From Oscillospiraceae bacterium (GTDB lineage: Bacteria > Bacillota > Clostridia > Oscillospirales > Ruminococcaceae), in NCBI GenBank assembly GCA_900768105.1, contig CAAGBQ010000022.1, positions 1 to 25,027 on the forward strand: DNA of 25,027 nt, in the 5' to 3' direction. A program made the translations under genes and the position numbers. Below are positions 5,114 through 12,050 of the stretch, in pieces. The first letter of the stretch is position 1, and the number at the start of each line of letters is the position of its first letter. The notes beneath the pieces are model-generated. The model did no database searches, was not told where the DNA came from, and saw only the letters and a list, made by a program, of their open reading frames with translations.

Positions 5114-7090
5114 ATGAAAAAGCGTTTGCTTTCAAGGATTCTGGCATTGCTGCTTGCTGTTTTGATGCTTCCGGTTTCGGAAGCCTTCGCCGCGGAGGAT
5201 TATTTTGAAATTTCCGTACCGTACAAAGATGTTTACAGCGGATACGAAGGGGAAGTTACCCTTTATGAGTTTGCCGGAAGCGGCTATTACATCTCCCTTC
5301 AGGAAGCCGCGGATATGCTCCGCCTTACCCTTGACGGAGAAAAATTTTGCGGAGCAAACGGCCTTGTAATTGTTGAACCCAACCTTTACAGAGCGGGCTA
5401 TAAAACAGTGAACAACGAAAAGGTATATGGCCTTAATGGGCTTATGGACGAGCTTTATACCTATGCGTTCGCCGTCTTGGACGGAACGCTTGCTTACAGC
5501 TCCGTTCCCGCAAATTTTGATTCCCTGCTTTCAACCTGTGCAAAATTTATGAAAGACGGAACATACAGCGCCGATATTTTTCAAAACATGGACGGCATTG
5601 AGGCCGTTACGGGTTTTGCATGGATTTATGATACCGTTTGGAACTTTTTCGGTAAAATAACCGGAAAGACCACGAAGGAGGATTACCACGACATCCTTTT
5701 AAAGCTTCTTCAGCCCTGCGACACCCCCGAAAGCATTGCGAAGCTTGCGGAAACCGGTGCAAAGCACACCGAAAAAATCGTTGATTATACTCTTAAAGCA
5801 CAGGGCTATTACGATGACTTCTATCAAGGGTTGGAGCTTCCAGTTCCCGGTGATGGGTACCTTCTTTTCGGCAAGGACGGAACAGGAACCCCGCGCGAAT
5901 GTATGGAGGTTGTAAAAGGCATTGACGATTCCTACGGGTTATCCACATCCGACATTATCGGCGTGGGCATTCGCCTTTTTGAAGTAAAGCGCATTTCCGG
6001 AATGTACGCGGACGCTTTTGATACCGTGCTTTATAATACAAGAATAGGCGGAAAGCGTTGGAAGGCTATGCGGAAAAAGCTTACCTATAAGGCGGGAGAT
6101 TCCGTTATCAGAGATTATAACAAATATCTTAACGATTACAGCAGCTATGTTTTTGAGGACGGCGCCGTACTGCTTGCAAAGGAATGGCTCCAGAAAAAAG
6201 CAAAGGGCAAAATTCAGGATGCGGTCGGGTTTGATGCCGCCGCGAAAATAGCGAAAAAATCAATTGACTTTATCGACCCATACCTTGTTAAAGTCAATAA
6301 AAAGAACGACGCCGTGCGCGATATTTCAATAATCACCGATATTCAGAATTTTATGGTATATGCATATAACCGTTCCGACGATGTTGCAAACCTTGCAAAG
6401 CGCGCCGCGCTTTGCAGAAGCTCTGCCCTGCTCTATCTTAAATGTGCGTGGCTTTCTTATGATACCGTAAGCTTTGATAAGGATACAAAAGCCGCTTCCG
6501 CAAAAATGAAAGAAAAGATAGAGGGCTGGATAGCCTGCATTGCCGAAATTGACAACAGCATCTTCACAAACGAATCCAAAACCGATATTTTGGAGGGCGC
6601 GCTTTCCATGAACCGCTCTAAAACCGCTCCGGACGGCGAAGCCGCAAAATACCACGATATGTTTATTGAATATGTAAAAAGCTACGACTGGCTTTCTTAT
6701 GTAAGCTTTGATATTTCCGATATTTCAAAAAAGGAATATTCAAAAATACAGTGGGGCAGCTATTTCTTCTGCGATGTGGATAAGGACGGCACGGATGAGC
6801 TTATCATCCATGCGGGAAGAAGCGGGGCGGACGGCTCCACCATGGTGTTTTCCTCCGACGGCAAAAATATTGCTTTCCGCGGGCTTGTGGAATGCTGCGG
6901 GCTGCCCGGATGCGCAGGAATATTCGTAAGCGAAAAGCAAACCGGCTTTTTGCTTTATGAAGTGCAGATGGGCGGATACGGCGGCGGATTCCTTTGCGAT
7001 TTTGTAGACGGAAGCATACAGGAAAACCCGGGCAAATATTATTCGGATGTTCCGGATGACTGGAAGCTTATAGACGAATACGAAATCTGA
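5114..7090 (+). CDS. Large secreted protein of unknown function
   Basis: A 658-residue protein I do not recognise as a named family. It starts with a clear Sec signal peptide: KKR, a hydrophobic core LLSRILALLLAVLMLPV, then a cleavage site AFA|AE near residue 23. An N-terminal beta-rich segment (about 25-75, with YYISLQEAADML) is reminiscent of short stalk-like domains in Firmicute surface proteins. The long middle is mostly helical and soluble, with no further membrane span. Near the C terminus, FCDVDKDGTDELIIHAG is a DxDxDGxxE-type calcium-binding loop as in dockerin, EF-hand or FG-GAP repeats. ATG 5114 follows GAAAGG. No LPxTG or other anchor is seen. It ends just before a new promoter at 7110 and stands alone. 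Confidence 0.75.
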   Translation: MKKRLLSRILALLLAVLMLPVSEAFAAEDYFEISVPYKDVYSGYEGEVTLYEFAGSGYYISLQEAADMLRLTLDGEKFCGANGLVIVEPNLYRAGYKTVNNEKVYGLNGLMDELYTYAFAVLDGTLAYSSVPANFDSLLSTCAKFMKDGTYSADIFQNMDGIEAVTGFAWIYDTVWNFFGKITGKTTKEDYHDILLKLLQPCDTPESIAKLAETGAKHTEKIVDYTLKAQGYYDDFYQGLELPVPGDGYLLFGKDGTGTPRECMEVVKGIDDSYGLSTSDIIGVGIRLFEVKRISGMYADAFDTVLYNTRIGGKRWKAMRKKLTYKAGDSVIRDYNKYLNDYSSYVFEDGAVLLAKEWLQKKAKGKIQDAVGFDAAAKIAKKSIDFIDPYLVKVNKKNDAVRDISIITDIQNFMVYAYNRSDDVANLAKRAALCRSSALLYLKCAWLSYDTVSFDKDTKAASAKMKEKIEGWIACIAEIDNSIFTNESKTDILEGALSMNRSKTAPDGEAAKYHDMFIEYVKSYDWLSYVSFDISDISKKEYSKIQWGSYFFCDVDKDGTDELIIHAGRSGADGSTMVFSSDGKNIAFRGLVECCGLPGCAGIFVSEKQTGFLLYEVQMGGYGGGFLCDFVDGSIQENPGKYYSDVPDDWKLIDEYEI

Positions 7091-7109
7091 CCGCCGCGGC
7101 AAAAAAGCA

Positions 7110-7150
7110 TTGACTTTCCGAAGGCCTTTTGCTATAATACAAGCGCTTGT
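7110..7150 (+). promoter_or_regulatory. Near-consensus promoter with overlapping palindrome
   Basis: TTGACT (7110-7115), 17-bp spacer, TATAAT (7133-7138). The perfect 12-bp palindrome ACAAGCGCTTGT (7139-7150) covers the predicted start site, a typical position for a repressor operator. Confidence 0.8.
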
Positions 7151-7181
7151 CAGAGGACTTGCAATCAAATCGGATTGTTTA

Positions 7182-7270
7182 AGTGGGATAAGACCGTTCA
7201 GGGTTTTATCCCGCTTTTTTTGTTTATTGCAAAGCGGGATAAAGCTTACACGAAGCCTTATCCCGCTTTG
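7182..7270 (+). promoter_or_regulatory. Four-segment transcription attenuator leader
   Basis: Four alternating segments can pair in exclusive ways. A, AGTGGGATAA (7182-7191), with B, TTATCCCGCT (7206-7215), makes a 10-bp terminator followed by T7 (7215-7221). B also pairs 12 bp with C, AAAGCGGGATAA (7231-7242), an antiterminator. C pairs 13 bp with D, TTATCCCGCTTTG (7258-7270), leaving GGAGG at 7276-7280 exposed. Upstream, ACTT..CAATC/GATTG..AAGT (about 7158-7184) forms a further leader stem. No known riboswitch consensus or T-box motif was recognised. Confidence 0.7.
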
Positions 7271-7289
7271 TTTGCGGAGGTATTTTTTT

Positions 7290-7807
7290 ATGAATCAAAG
7301 GATAAAATTGCTGCTTAATTACATCTTTCCGGCACTTGGCGGGCTGTTTGTAACCTATCTTTATAATGTTGTCGACGGTATTTTTGTCGGGCGCGGAATC
7401 AGCTACGCCGCCCTTGGCGCAGTAAATATCGGCGTTCCGTTTATCACATCCGTTGTCGCCGTTGCCGCAATGTTCCCTATGGGCGGCGCGACCGTTGTCG
7501 CAATCCGAATGTGGCGAAAGAACAAGGACGACGCAAACCACGCATTTATGACGGCTTTTTCCCTCACTCTTATTATGTCGGTTATTCTTATGGCCGCGGG
7601 CATGATATTTGCCGGAGAAACAGTAGGACCGGCGCCGCAAATGCCATAGCGATAAGCCGCGGTATTGTTATAAAAGCTTTGGCTGTCTTTTTGCTTCCTG
7701 CCCTGTTTGGAATCGACGCGGTTTGGTTTGCTCCGCTTGCGGCGGAGGTTATTACCCTTTTTATTGCCGTTTTTCTTAATAAAACCGCAAAGCTTGTTAA
7801 TATATAA
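7290..7807 (+). pseudogene. MATE-family efflux transporter, internally deleted
   Basis: The N-terminal part from ATG 7290 (MNQRIKLLLNYIFPALGGLF, then YLYNVVDGIFVGRGISYAALGAVNIG) is typical of MATE drug/sodium antiporters and includes the first three membrane segments. Around 7618-7630 the match stops, and the frame ends at 7649. The C-terminal end of the same kind of protein then appears in another frame: RTGAANAIAISRGIVIKALAVFLLPALFGIDAVWFAPLAAE to the stop at 7807. Against a usual length of about 450 residues, roughly 270-280 are missing, so a deletion of some 0.8 kb with a frame change killed the gene. Promoter, attenuator and GGAGG ribosome binding site are intact, suggesting a recent loss or an assembly collapse. 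Confidence 0.88.
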
Positions 7808-7852
7808 GACCTCCGCCCCATGCAAGGCGCCGTTTTTCCCTAAAAAAAGACT

Positions 7853-7960
7853 GAAAAAAGCCGATGCTCGTTTGAGCACCGGCTTTTTCCAATCATCGCT
7901 TGGATAGTCGATTAACCGTTAACGCAGAATACGGACGCTCTCCCTTTCGCCATATCCTAC
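7853..7960 (-). ncRNA. Candidate small RNA S1 (phased-box family)
   Basis: A transcript of about 108 nt predicted from the minus-strand promoter at 7972-7967 to an intrinsic terminator: GCCGGTGCTC/GAGCATCGGC with a 4-nt loop and U6 (7883-7854 on the plus strand). The RNA starts near GGCGTAGGATATGG. A GGATA..TATCC long-range pair can close its body. The only ORF is 13 codons with a badly spaced ribosome binding site, so I favour a noncoding RNA. The terminator also has T5 on its other side and may serve the MATE locus. S1 lies directly downstream of yfcE and could also be part of that operon's 3' UTR. Confidence 0.6.
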
Positions 7961-7966
7961 GCCTAT

Positions 7967-8046
7967 ATTGTAGCAAACCGAAAATAAAAATTCAATTACT
8001 TTGGGCAAAGACAGCAATTTTGGAATCAAAAAAAGCAATTTCGGAA
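7967..8046 (-). promoter_or_regulatory. Promoter and phased upstream boxes of S1
   Basis: Minus-strand TTGAAT (7995-7990), 17 bp, TACAAT (7972-7967). Three bp upstream of the -35 lies CTTTGCCCAAAG (8010-7999), then TTCCAAAATTGC (8025-8014) and TTCCGAAATTGC (8046-8035). The offsets of 15 and 21 bp are the same as at S2. Confidence 0.75.
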
Positions 8047-8049
8047 GCA

Positions 8050-8592
8050 TCAAAGCCTATATTCCATTTTTTCGATGCCGTCAAGGTCGCACCATTTGAA
8101 TACTCCGCCGGAAAAAGTCATATATCCGTGCCAGCTTTCCTCCTTCGGGATTGAAACGGAACCGGGATTTATACAGATATAGTCCTCGTGCGGAGCGCAT
8201 TTAGGTATATGCGTATGGCCATGGAGCAAAATATCGCCTTTTGAAAGAGACGGAAGATTATTTTCGTTATACTTATGCCCGTGGGTGGCAAAAACAAGGC
8301 GGTTTTCTGCCTGTATAAGCGCATAATCCGCCAAAACCGGAAATTCCAGCATCATCTGGTCAACCTCCGCTTCGCAGTTGCCGCGAACGCAAAAGATTTT
8401 TTCTTTAACCCCGTTCAACATTGCGGCGACTGCCTTCGGCGAATAATCCTTCGGCAAATCGTTACGCGGACCGTGATAAAGCAGGTCGCCGAGAAGCAGG
8501 ATTCTGTCCGCCCGCTCTATTTCAAAAGCTTCGAGCATTTTTTTGCAGTAATATTCCGAACCGTGAATGTCGGAAGCGATAAACCACTTCAT
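8050..8592 (-). CDS. yfcE: YfcE-family metallophosphoesterase
   Basis: Calcineurin-like phosphodiesterase of 180 residues, the normal size for the YfcE/MJ0936 group; the natural substrate is unclear. Metal-binding motifs occur in order: DIH (Asp8, His10), GDLLYHGPRND (Asp36), the RGNCE version of GNH(E/D), HGHKY and HGHTHIP. It is cytosolic, with no signal peptide. It is the last gene of nrdD-nrdG-yfcE; its AAGGAG lies inside the last codons of nrdG and the gap is 6 nt, so translation is probably coupled. No dedicated terminator follows; the stop codon runs straight into the regulatory boxes of S1. Confidence 0.92.
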   Translation of the reverse strand: MKWFIASDIHGSEYYCKKMLEAFEIERADRILLLGDLLYHGPRNDLPKDYSPKAVAAMLNGVKEKIFCVRGNCEAEVDQMMLEFPVLADYALIQAENRLVFATHGHKYNENNLPSLSKGDILLHGHTHIPKCAPHEDYICINPGSVSIPKEESWHGYMTFSGGVFKWCDLDGIEKMEYRL

Positions 8593-8598
8593 ATTTGT

Positions 8599-9156
8599 TT
8601 ACTCCTTTACTGAAATGCGGCCCCGCGGCTCCTCATTTTGATACAGCAGAACAGGCGCGCCGTTTTTGCGCGTTGCATTAAGGTCGATTACCCGCTGATT
8701 TCTGCTTCCGCGAAAGCGCAGGGAAATATCTTTAAGCTCATCCACAAAGCGTCCGTCCACAAGAACATCCATAAGGGACAAAAGCTCCTCCGTTACCTCG
8801 CAGTTCGGGTGCGAACCCGGGGTAAGCAGCTCTTCATATGTAAAGCCGCTGTATGCCCAGATGCTTTTGTTCGGGTATGCTTCCCGAACCCTTTTTATAA
8901 ACGGAAGCAAACCGCGTTGGTTCTGCGGTTCAAAGGGTTCGCCGCCAAGAACGGTAAGCCCGTTTATATATTCCGGCGAAAGCAGAGAAAGGATGCGGTT
9001 TTCCGCATCCTTATCAAAAGGTTTGCCGTAGCAAAAATCCCATGTTTGTGGTTGAAAGCAATTTTTGCAGCGGTTTGTGCAGCCGGATACAAAAAGGCTT
9101 ATGCGAACGCCCTCTCCGTTTGCAATATCGCAGTTTTTGATTTCTCCGTAATACAT
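8599..9156 (-). CDS. nrdG: Anaerobic ribonucleotide reductase activating protein
   Basis: Radical SAM activase that installs the glycyl radical on NrdD using S-adenosylmethionine and a [4Fe-4S] cluster. The 185 residues begin MYYGEIKNCDIANGEGVRIS, typical of NrdG. The cluster motif CTNRCKNC supplies Cys26, Cys30 and Cys33, followed by FQPQTWDF. VLGGEPF is the glycine-rich GGE motif for SAM. I chose ATG 9156 because GAGGAAATA lies directly before it; the open frame extends further upstream but would overlap the end of nrdD. The gap to nrdD is 10 nt, so the pair forms one operon. Confidence 0.96.
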   Translation of the reverse strand: MYYGEIKNCDIANGEGVRISLFVSGCTNRCKNCFQPQTWDFCYGKPFDKDAENRILSLLSPEYINGLTVLGGEPFEPQNQRGLLPFIKRVREAYPNKSIWAYSGFTYEELLTPGSHPNCEVTEELLSLMDVLVDGRFVDELKDISLRFRGSRNQRVIDLNATRKNGAPVLLYQNEEPRGRISVKE

Positions 9157-9166
9157 TATTTCCTCA

Positions 9167-11344
9167 TTAAAGGTGAAGCACTCTGTCGCGTATTTCCTGG
9201 GTTCTTCCCTGGTTCCAGAACTGTGTGCCGATATATCCGCAGGTGCGGCGTGCAACATTCATCTTGCTTTGGTCGGTATTTCCGCAGCGCGGGCAGCGCC
9301 AGATAAGCTTTCCGTTTTCTTCAACAATCTCGATTTCTCCGTCCCAGCCGCAGGCTTGACAATAGTCGCTTTTGGTATTAAGCTCCGCATAGATTATGTT
9401 TTCGTAAATAAACTTCATAACCTGCAAAACAGCTTCAATATTGTTCTGCATATCCGGAACCTCAACATAGCTGATTGCTCCGCCGGGAGAAAGCGCCTGG
9501 AACTGCGCTTCAAACTTAAGCTTGGTAAATGCGTCTATCTTCTCCGTTACATGAACATGATAGCTGTTTGTGATATAGCCTTTGTCGGTAATTCCCTCGA
9601 TTACGCCGAAGCGGCGCTGAAGGCATTTTGCAAATTTATATGTGGTGGATTCCAGCGGGGTTCCGTAAAGGCTGAAATCTATGTTATGCTTTGCCTTCCA
9701 TGTGCGGCAGGCAGCATTCATATGCTCCATAATCTCAAGCGCAAATGGGGTTGCGGTGGGGTCGGTATGGCTTTTTCCCGTCATATATTTTACGCACTCA
9801 TAAAGCCCCGCATAGCCAAGGGATATTGTTGAATATCCGCCGTAGAGAAGCTTATCAATCGGCTCGCCTTTTTTCAGGCGGGCGCAGGCTCCGCACTGCC
9901 AAAGGATAGGCGCCGCGTCGGAAAGAGTGCCTTTCAGCCGCTCGTGCCGGCACATAAGAGCACGGTGGCAAAGCTCCAGGCGCTCGTCAAATATCTTCCA
10001 AAATTTTTCTATGTTCCCGCCGGAGGAAAGCGCAACATCCGGCAGGTTTATGGTAACTACGCCTTGATTGAAGCGGCCGTAATATTTAGGCTCATTTGTT
10101 TCGGGGTCAACATACGGGGTAAGAAAGCTGCGGCAGCCCATGCAGGGATAGCAATGGCCCTGTCCGTTTTTATCGACTTTAAGCTCCAGCATCTTTTTTT
10201 CGGAGATATAGTCCGGAACCATACGGCGGGCGGTGCATTTTGCGGCAAGCTCCGTAAGATAATAATACGGAGAATCGCTGTGAATATTGTCCTCTTCAAG
10301 AACATATATAAGCTTTGGGAAGGCGGGAGTTATCCAAACGCCGTCCTCGTTTTTTACGCCCTGATAGCGCTGCTTCAGCGTTTCCTCAATTATCATTGCA
10401 AGGTCGTGCTTTTCCTGCGGGTCTTTTGTTTCGCCAAGGTACATAAACACGGTTACAAAGGGTGCCTGACCGTTTGTGGTAAGGAGGGTGAGCACCTGAT
10501 ACTGTATGGTCTGTACGCCGCGGCGCACCTCGTCTTTAAGGCGGATTTCCGCCATTTCGTTTATTTTATCCTCCGAAACCTCCACGCCGATTTCGTGAAG
10601 CTCCTGCTCCACAACCTTCCTTATCTTTTTCCTGCTTACATCCACAAAGGGAGCAAGGTGAGTAAGCGATATGCTTTGTCCGCCGTATTGGTTGGAGGCA
10701 ACCTGCGCAATAATCTGCGTTGCAATATTGCAGGCGGTAGAAAAGCTGTGCGGACGCTCTATCATGGTGCCGGTAATTACGGTGCCGTTCTGGAGCATAT
10801 CCTCCAGATTTACAAGGTCGCAGTTGTGCATATGCTGGGCATAATAATCCGAATCGTGAAAATGGATTATACCCTCGCGGTGCGCCTCCACAATATCCTG
10901 CGGAAGCAGAATACGCTCGCTTATATCGCGGGAAACCTCGCCAGCCATATAGTCGCGCTGGGTTGAATTTACCACGGGGTTTTTATTTGCGTTTTCCTGC
11001 TTGGCTTCCTCATTGCTGCACTCGATAAGGCTCAAAATTCTGTCGTCGGTGGTGTTGCTTTTTCTTACAAGAGAACGGGTGTAACGATATGTAATATAAT
11101 TTTTTGCAACCTCAAAGGCGCCGTGCGCCATTATCTGATGCTCCACCATATCCTGAATTTCTTCAACGGAGGGAGCGCGGTTCATTTCCTTGCAGGACAT
11201 TTCAACGGATTCCGCAATGCGCATAATCTGCATTTGGGTCATCCTTATTTTTTCATCGACGGTATCGTTCGCCTTTGTAATTGCCGATATGATTTTTGTT
11301 ATATCAAAAGCAACCTCTGAACCGTTTCTTTTTATTACTTTCAT
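9167..11344 (-). CDS. nrdD: Anaerobic (class III) ribonucleoside-triphosphate reductase
   Basis: Oxygen-sensitive glycyl-radical enzyme that makes dNTPs from NTPs in anaerobes. The 725 residues begin with an ATP-cone (about 1-95, KVIKRNGSEVAFDITKI), which gives allosteric control of activity. The catalytic barrel follows, with HFHDSDYY, GHCYPCMGCRSF and GRFNQGVVTINLP. A C-terminal zinc ribbon is formed by CQAC and CPRC. The glycyl-radical loop RRTCGYIG has the radical Gly at about 703. Length and motifs are complete, so it should be functional. ATG 11344 follows AGGGGACGGG. It is first in the operon with nrdG and yfcE. I saw no clear NrdR box in the promoter. Confidence 0.97.
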   Translation of the reverse strand: MKVIKRNGSEVAFDITKIISAITKANDTVDEKIRMTQMQIMRIAESVEMSCKEMNRAPSVEEIQDMVEHQIMAHGAFEVAKNYITYRYTRSLVRKSNTTDDRILSLIECSNEEAKQENANKNPVVNSTQRDYMAGEVSRDISERILLPQDIVEAHREGIIHFHDSDYYAQHMHNCDLVNLEDMLQNGTVITGTMIERPHSFSTACNIATQIIAQVASNQYGGQSISLTHLAPFVDVSRKKIRKVVEQELHEIGVEVSEDKINEMAEIRLKDEVRRGVQTIQYQVLTLLTTNGQAPFVTVFMYLGETKDPQEKHDLAMIIEETLKQRYQGVKNEDGVWITPAFPKLIYVLEEDNIHSDSPYYYLTELAAKCTARRMVPDYISEKKMLELKVDKNGQGHCYPCMGCRSFLTPYVDPETNEPKYYGRFNQGVVTINLPDVALSSGGNIEKFWKIFDERLELCHRALMCRHERLKGTLSDAAPILWQCGACARLKKGEPIDKLLYGGYSTISLGYAGLYECVKYMTGKSHTDPTATPFALEIMEHMNAACRTWKAKHNIDFSLYGTPLESTTYKFAKCLQRRFGVIEGITDKGYITNSYHVHVTEKIDAFTKLKFEAQFQALSPGGAISYVEVPDMQNNIEAVLQVMKFIYENIIYAELNTKSDYCQACGWDGEIEIVEENGKLIWRCPRCGNTDQSKMNVARRTCGYIGTQFWNQGRTQEIRDRVLHL

Positions 11345-11384
11345 TATTCCCGTCCCCTTTTTTCTTTCCTATTCAAACGCTATT

Positions 11385-11413
11385 ATTTTAGCATAGCAAA
11401 ATACCATTTGCAA
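11385..11413 (-). promoter_or_regulatory. Promoter of nrdD operon
   Basis: Minus-strand TTGCAA (11413-11408), 17 bp, TAAAAT (11390-11385), with an extended TGC before the -10. ATTTTGC occurs twice in the region, once upstream of the -35 and once in the spacer, and could be a binding site. Confidence 0.75.
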
Positions 11414-11505
11414 TACCGCAAAATGCCATATTTGAGCACCGTTCCGCTCAATGCCTGATGCTAATGCCGCTTTATAAATGTGCAAATTTTTTGTGTTCCG
11501 GTTAC

Positions 11506-11619
11506 AAAAAAGCCGGTGCGGCTTTTTTCCGCTCCGACCCTTCTGCCCTGTTCCGGATTTGCTTTACCTGAAAAAGCAGGCGGAATCTGCGTACCCTGTG
11601 AAACATACGCCCACCGCCG
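11506..11619 (-). ncRNA. Candidate small RNA S3 (phased-box family)
   Basis: Predicted RNA of about 114 nt. It starts near CGGCGGTGGGCG and ends in an A/U-flanked hairpin AAAAAAGCCG/CGGCTTTTTT with a 3-nt loop (11528-11506). The 5' part can fold with GGCGG pairing CCGCC around an inner GCGTA/TACGC stem, resembling S2. A 34-codon basic ORF starting at MFHRVRRFRLL runs through the terminator itself, which argues against translation. It lies between nrdD and S2, and its control boxes overlap the end of S2. Confidence 0.55.
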
Positions 11620-11625
11620 ATAAGT

Positions 11626-11684
11626 ATTTTACGCCGGTACACAACAAATTTCAATAGCTTTGCGCAAAGATGGCAAAAACGGAC
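11626..11684 (-). promoter_or_regulatory. Promoter and upstream boxes of S3
   Basis: Minus-strand TTGAAA (11654-11649), 17 bp, TAAAAT (11631-11626). Three bp upstream is the perfect palindrome CTTTGCGCAAAG (11669-11658). A degenerate second box GTCCGTTTTTGC (11684-11673) keeps the 15-bp offset seen at S1 and S2. The third box is absent at the 21-bp offset. Confidence 0.7.
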
Positions 11685-11693
11685 AAACTTTTG

Positions 11694-11825
11694 TAAAAAA
11701 GCAAAGGTTCGGAACACTTTTTTTATAAAAGCGCCGAACCTTTGCTTTGGTATAGGAGAATATCTTTTATGCGGGTTGGTATATGCGGAGGACGACTGCT
11801 GCCGCGCTTTGCGCCCTCCGCCTTT
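11694..11825 (-). ncRNA. Candidate small RNA S2 (phased-box family)
   Basis: Predicted RNA of about 130 nt. The 5' end folds strongly: GCGGAGG pairs CCTCCGC around GCGC-AAA-GCGC. The 3' end is an intrinsic terminator GCAAAGGTTCGG/CCGAACCTTTGC (12 bp) with an inner CTTTT/AAAAG helix and U6 (11745-11695). No ORF with a usable ribosome binding site was found. The promoter is immediately upstream and shares its layout with S1 and S3. Confidence 0.6.
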
Positions 11826-11831
11826 AATGCT

Positions 11832-11910
11832 ATATTATCCCTACTCCGAAAAAATTTCAATGCCTTTCGGCAAAGAGAGCAATTTCGGAAATAAAAACAG
11901 CAAATTCGGA
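11832..11910 (-). promoter_or_regulatory. Promoter and phased upstream boxes of S2
   Basis: Minus-strand TTGAAA (11860-11855), 17 bp, TAATAT (11837-11832). Box 1 CTTTGCCGAAAG (11875-11864) lies 3 bp upstream of the -35. Box 2 TTCCGAAATTGC (11890-11879) and box 3 TCCGAATTTGC (11910-11900) follow at 15 and 21 bp, as at S1. Confidence 0.75.
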
Positions 11911-12015
11911 CATACATTTTATCGTGCAGCGGTATATAATTTATTTCACGCCGCAAATCTCATTAAAAATATTCGCAATATATTATAAATAGGTTAAGTA
12001 ATTAACGCTTTGGCG

Positions 12016-12044
12016 TTGACAGCGATTGCAAGTTCTGCTATAAT
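12016..12044 (+). promoter_or_regulatory. Consensus promoter of the ATP synthase operon
   Basis: TTGACA (12016-12021), exactly 17 bp, TATAAT (12039-12044): a perfect sigma-A promoter, the strongest in the window. Transcription should start about 12051, some 410 nt ahead of atpB. Confidence 0.93.
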
Positions 12045-12050
12045 GGCAAC

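Noticed and set aside
7139..7290. Known riboswitch or T-box upstream of the MATE gene
   Set aside because: No T-box antiterminator consensus and no recognisable guanidine, preQ1, purine or SAM core; only the attenuator pairing is supported.
9944..10966. Long plus-strand frame inside nrdD
   Set aside because: Antisense shadow of a complete nrdD; composition is typical of reverse-frame translation.
11385..11440. NrdR boxes in the nrdD promoter
   Set aside because: The short repeats do not fit the paired ACACWATATNTWGTGT-type consensus.
11502..11717. ORF covering S3 and part of S2, including a 34-codon piece after the S3 promoter
   Set aside because: It runs through the S3 terminator and the S2 terminator, and the ribosome binding site is poor; treated as noncoding.
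11776..11988. Plus-strand ORF across the S2 control boxes, with FGKESNFGNKNSKFG-like repeats
   Set aside because: The apparent peptide repeats are just the phased DNA boxes read in frame; S1 and S3 carry stops or different flanks in the equivalent frame, and no ribosome binding site is present.
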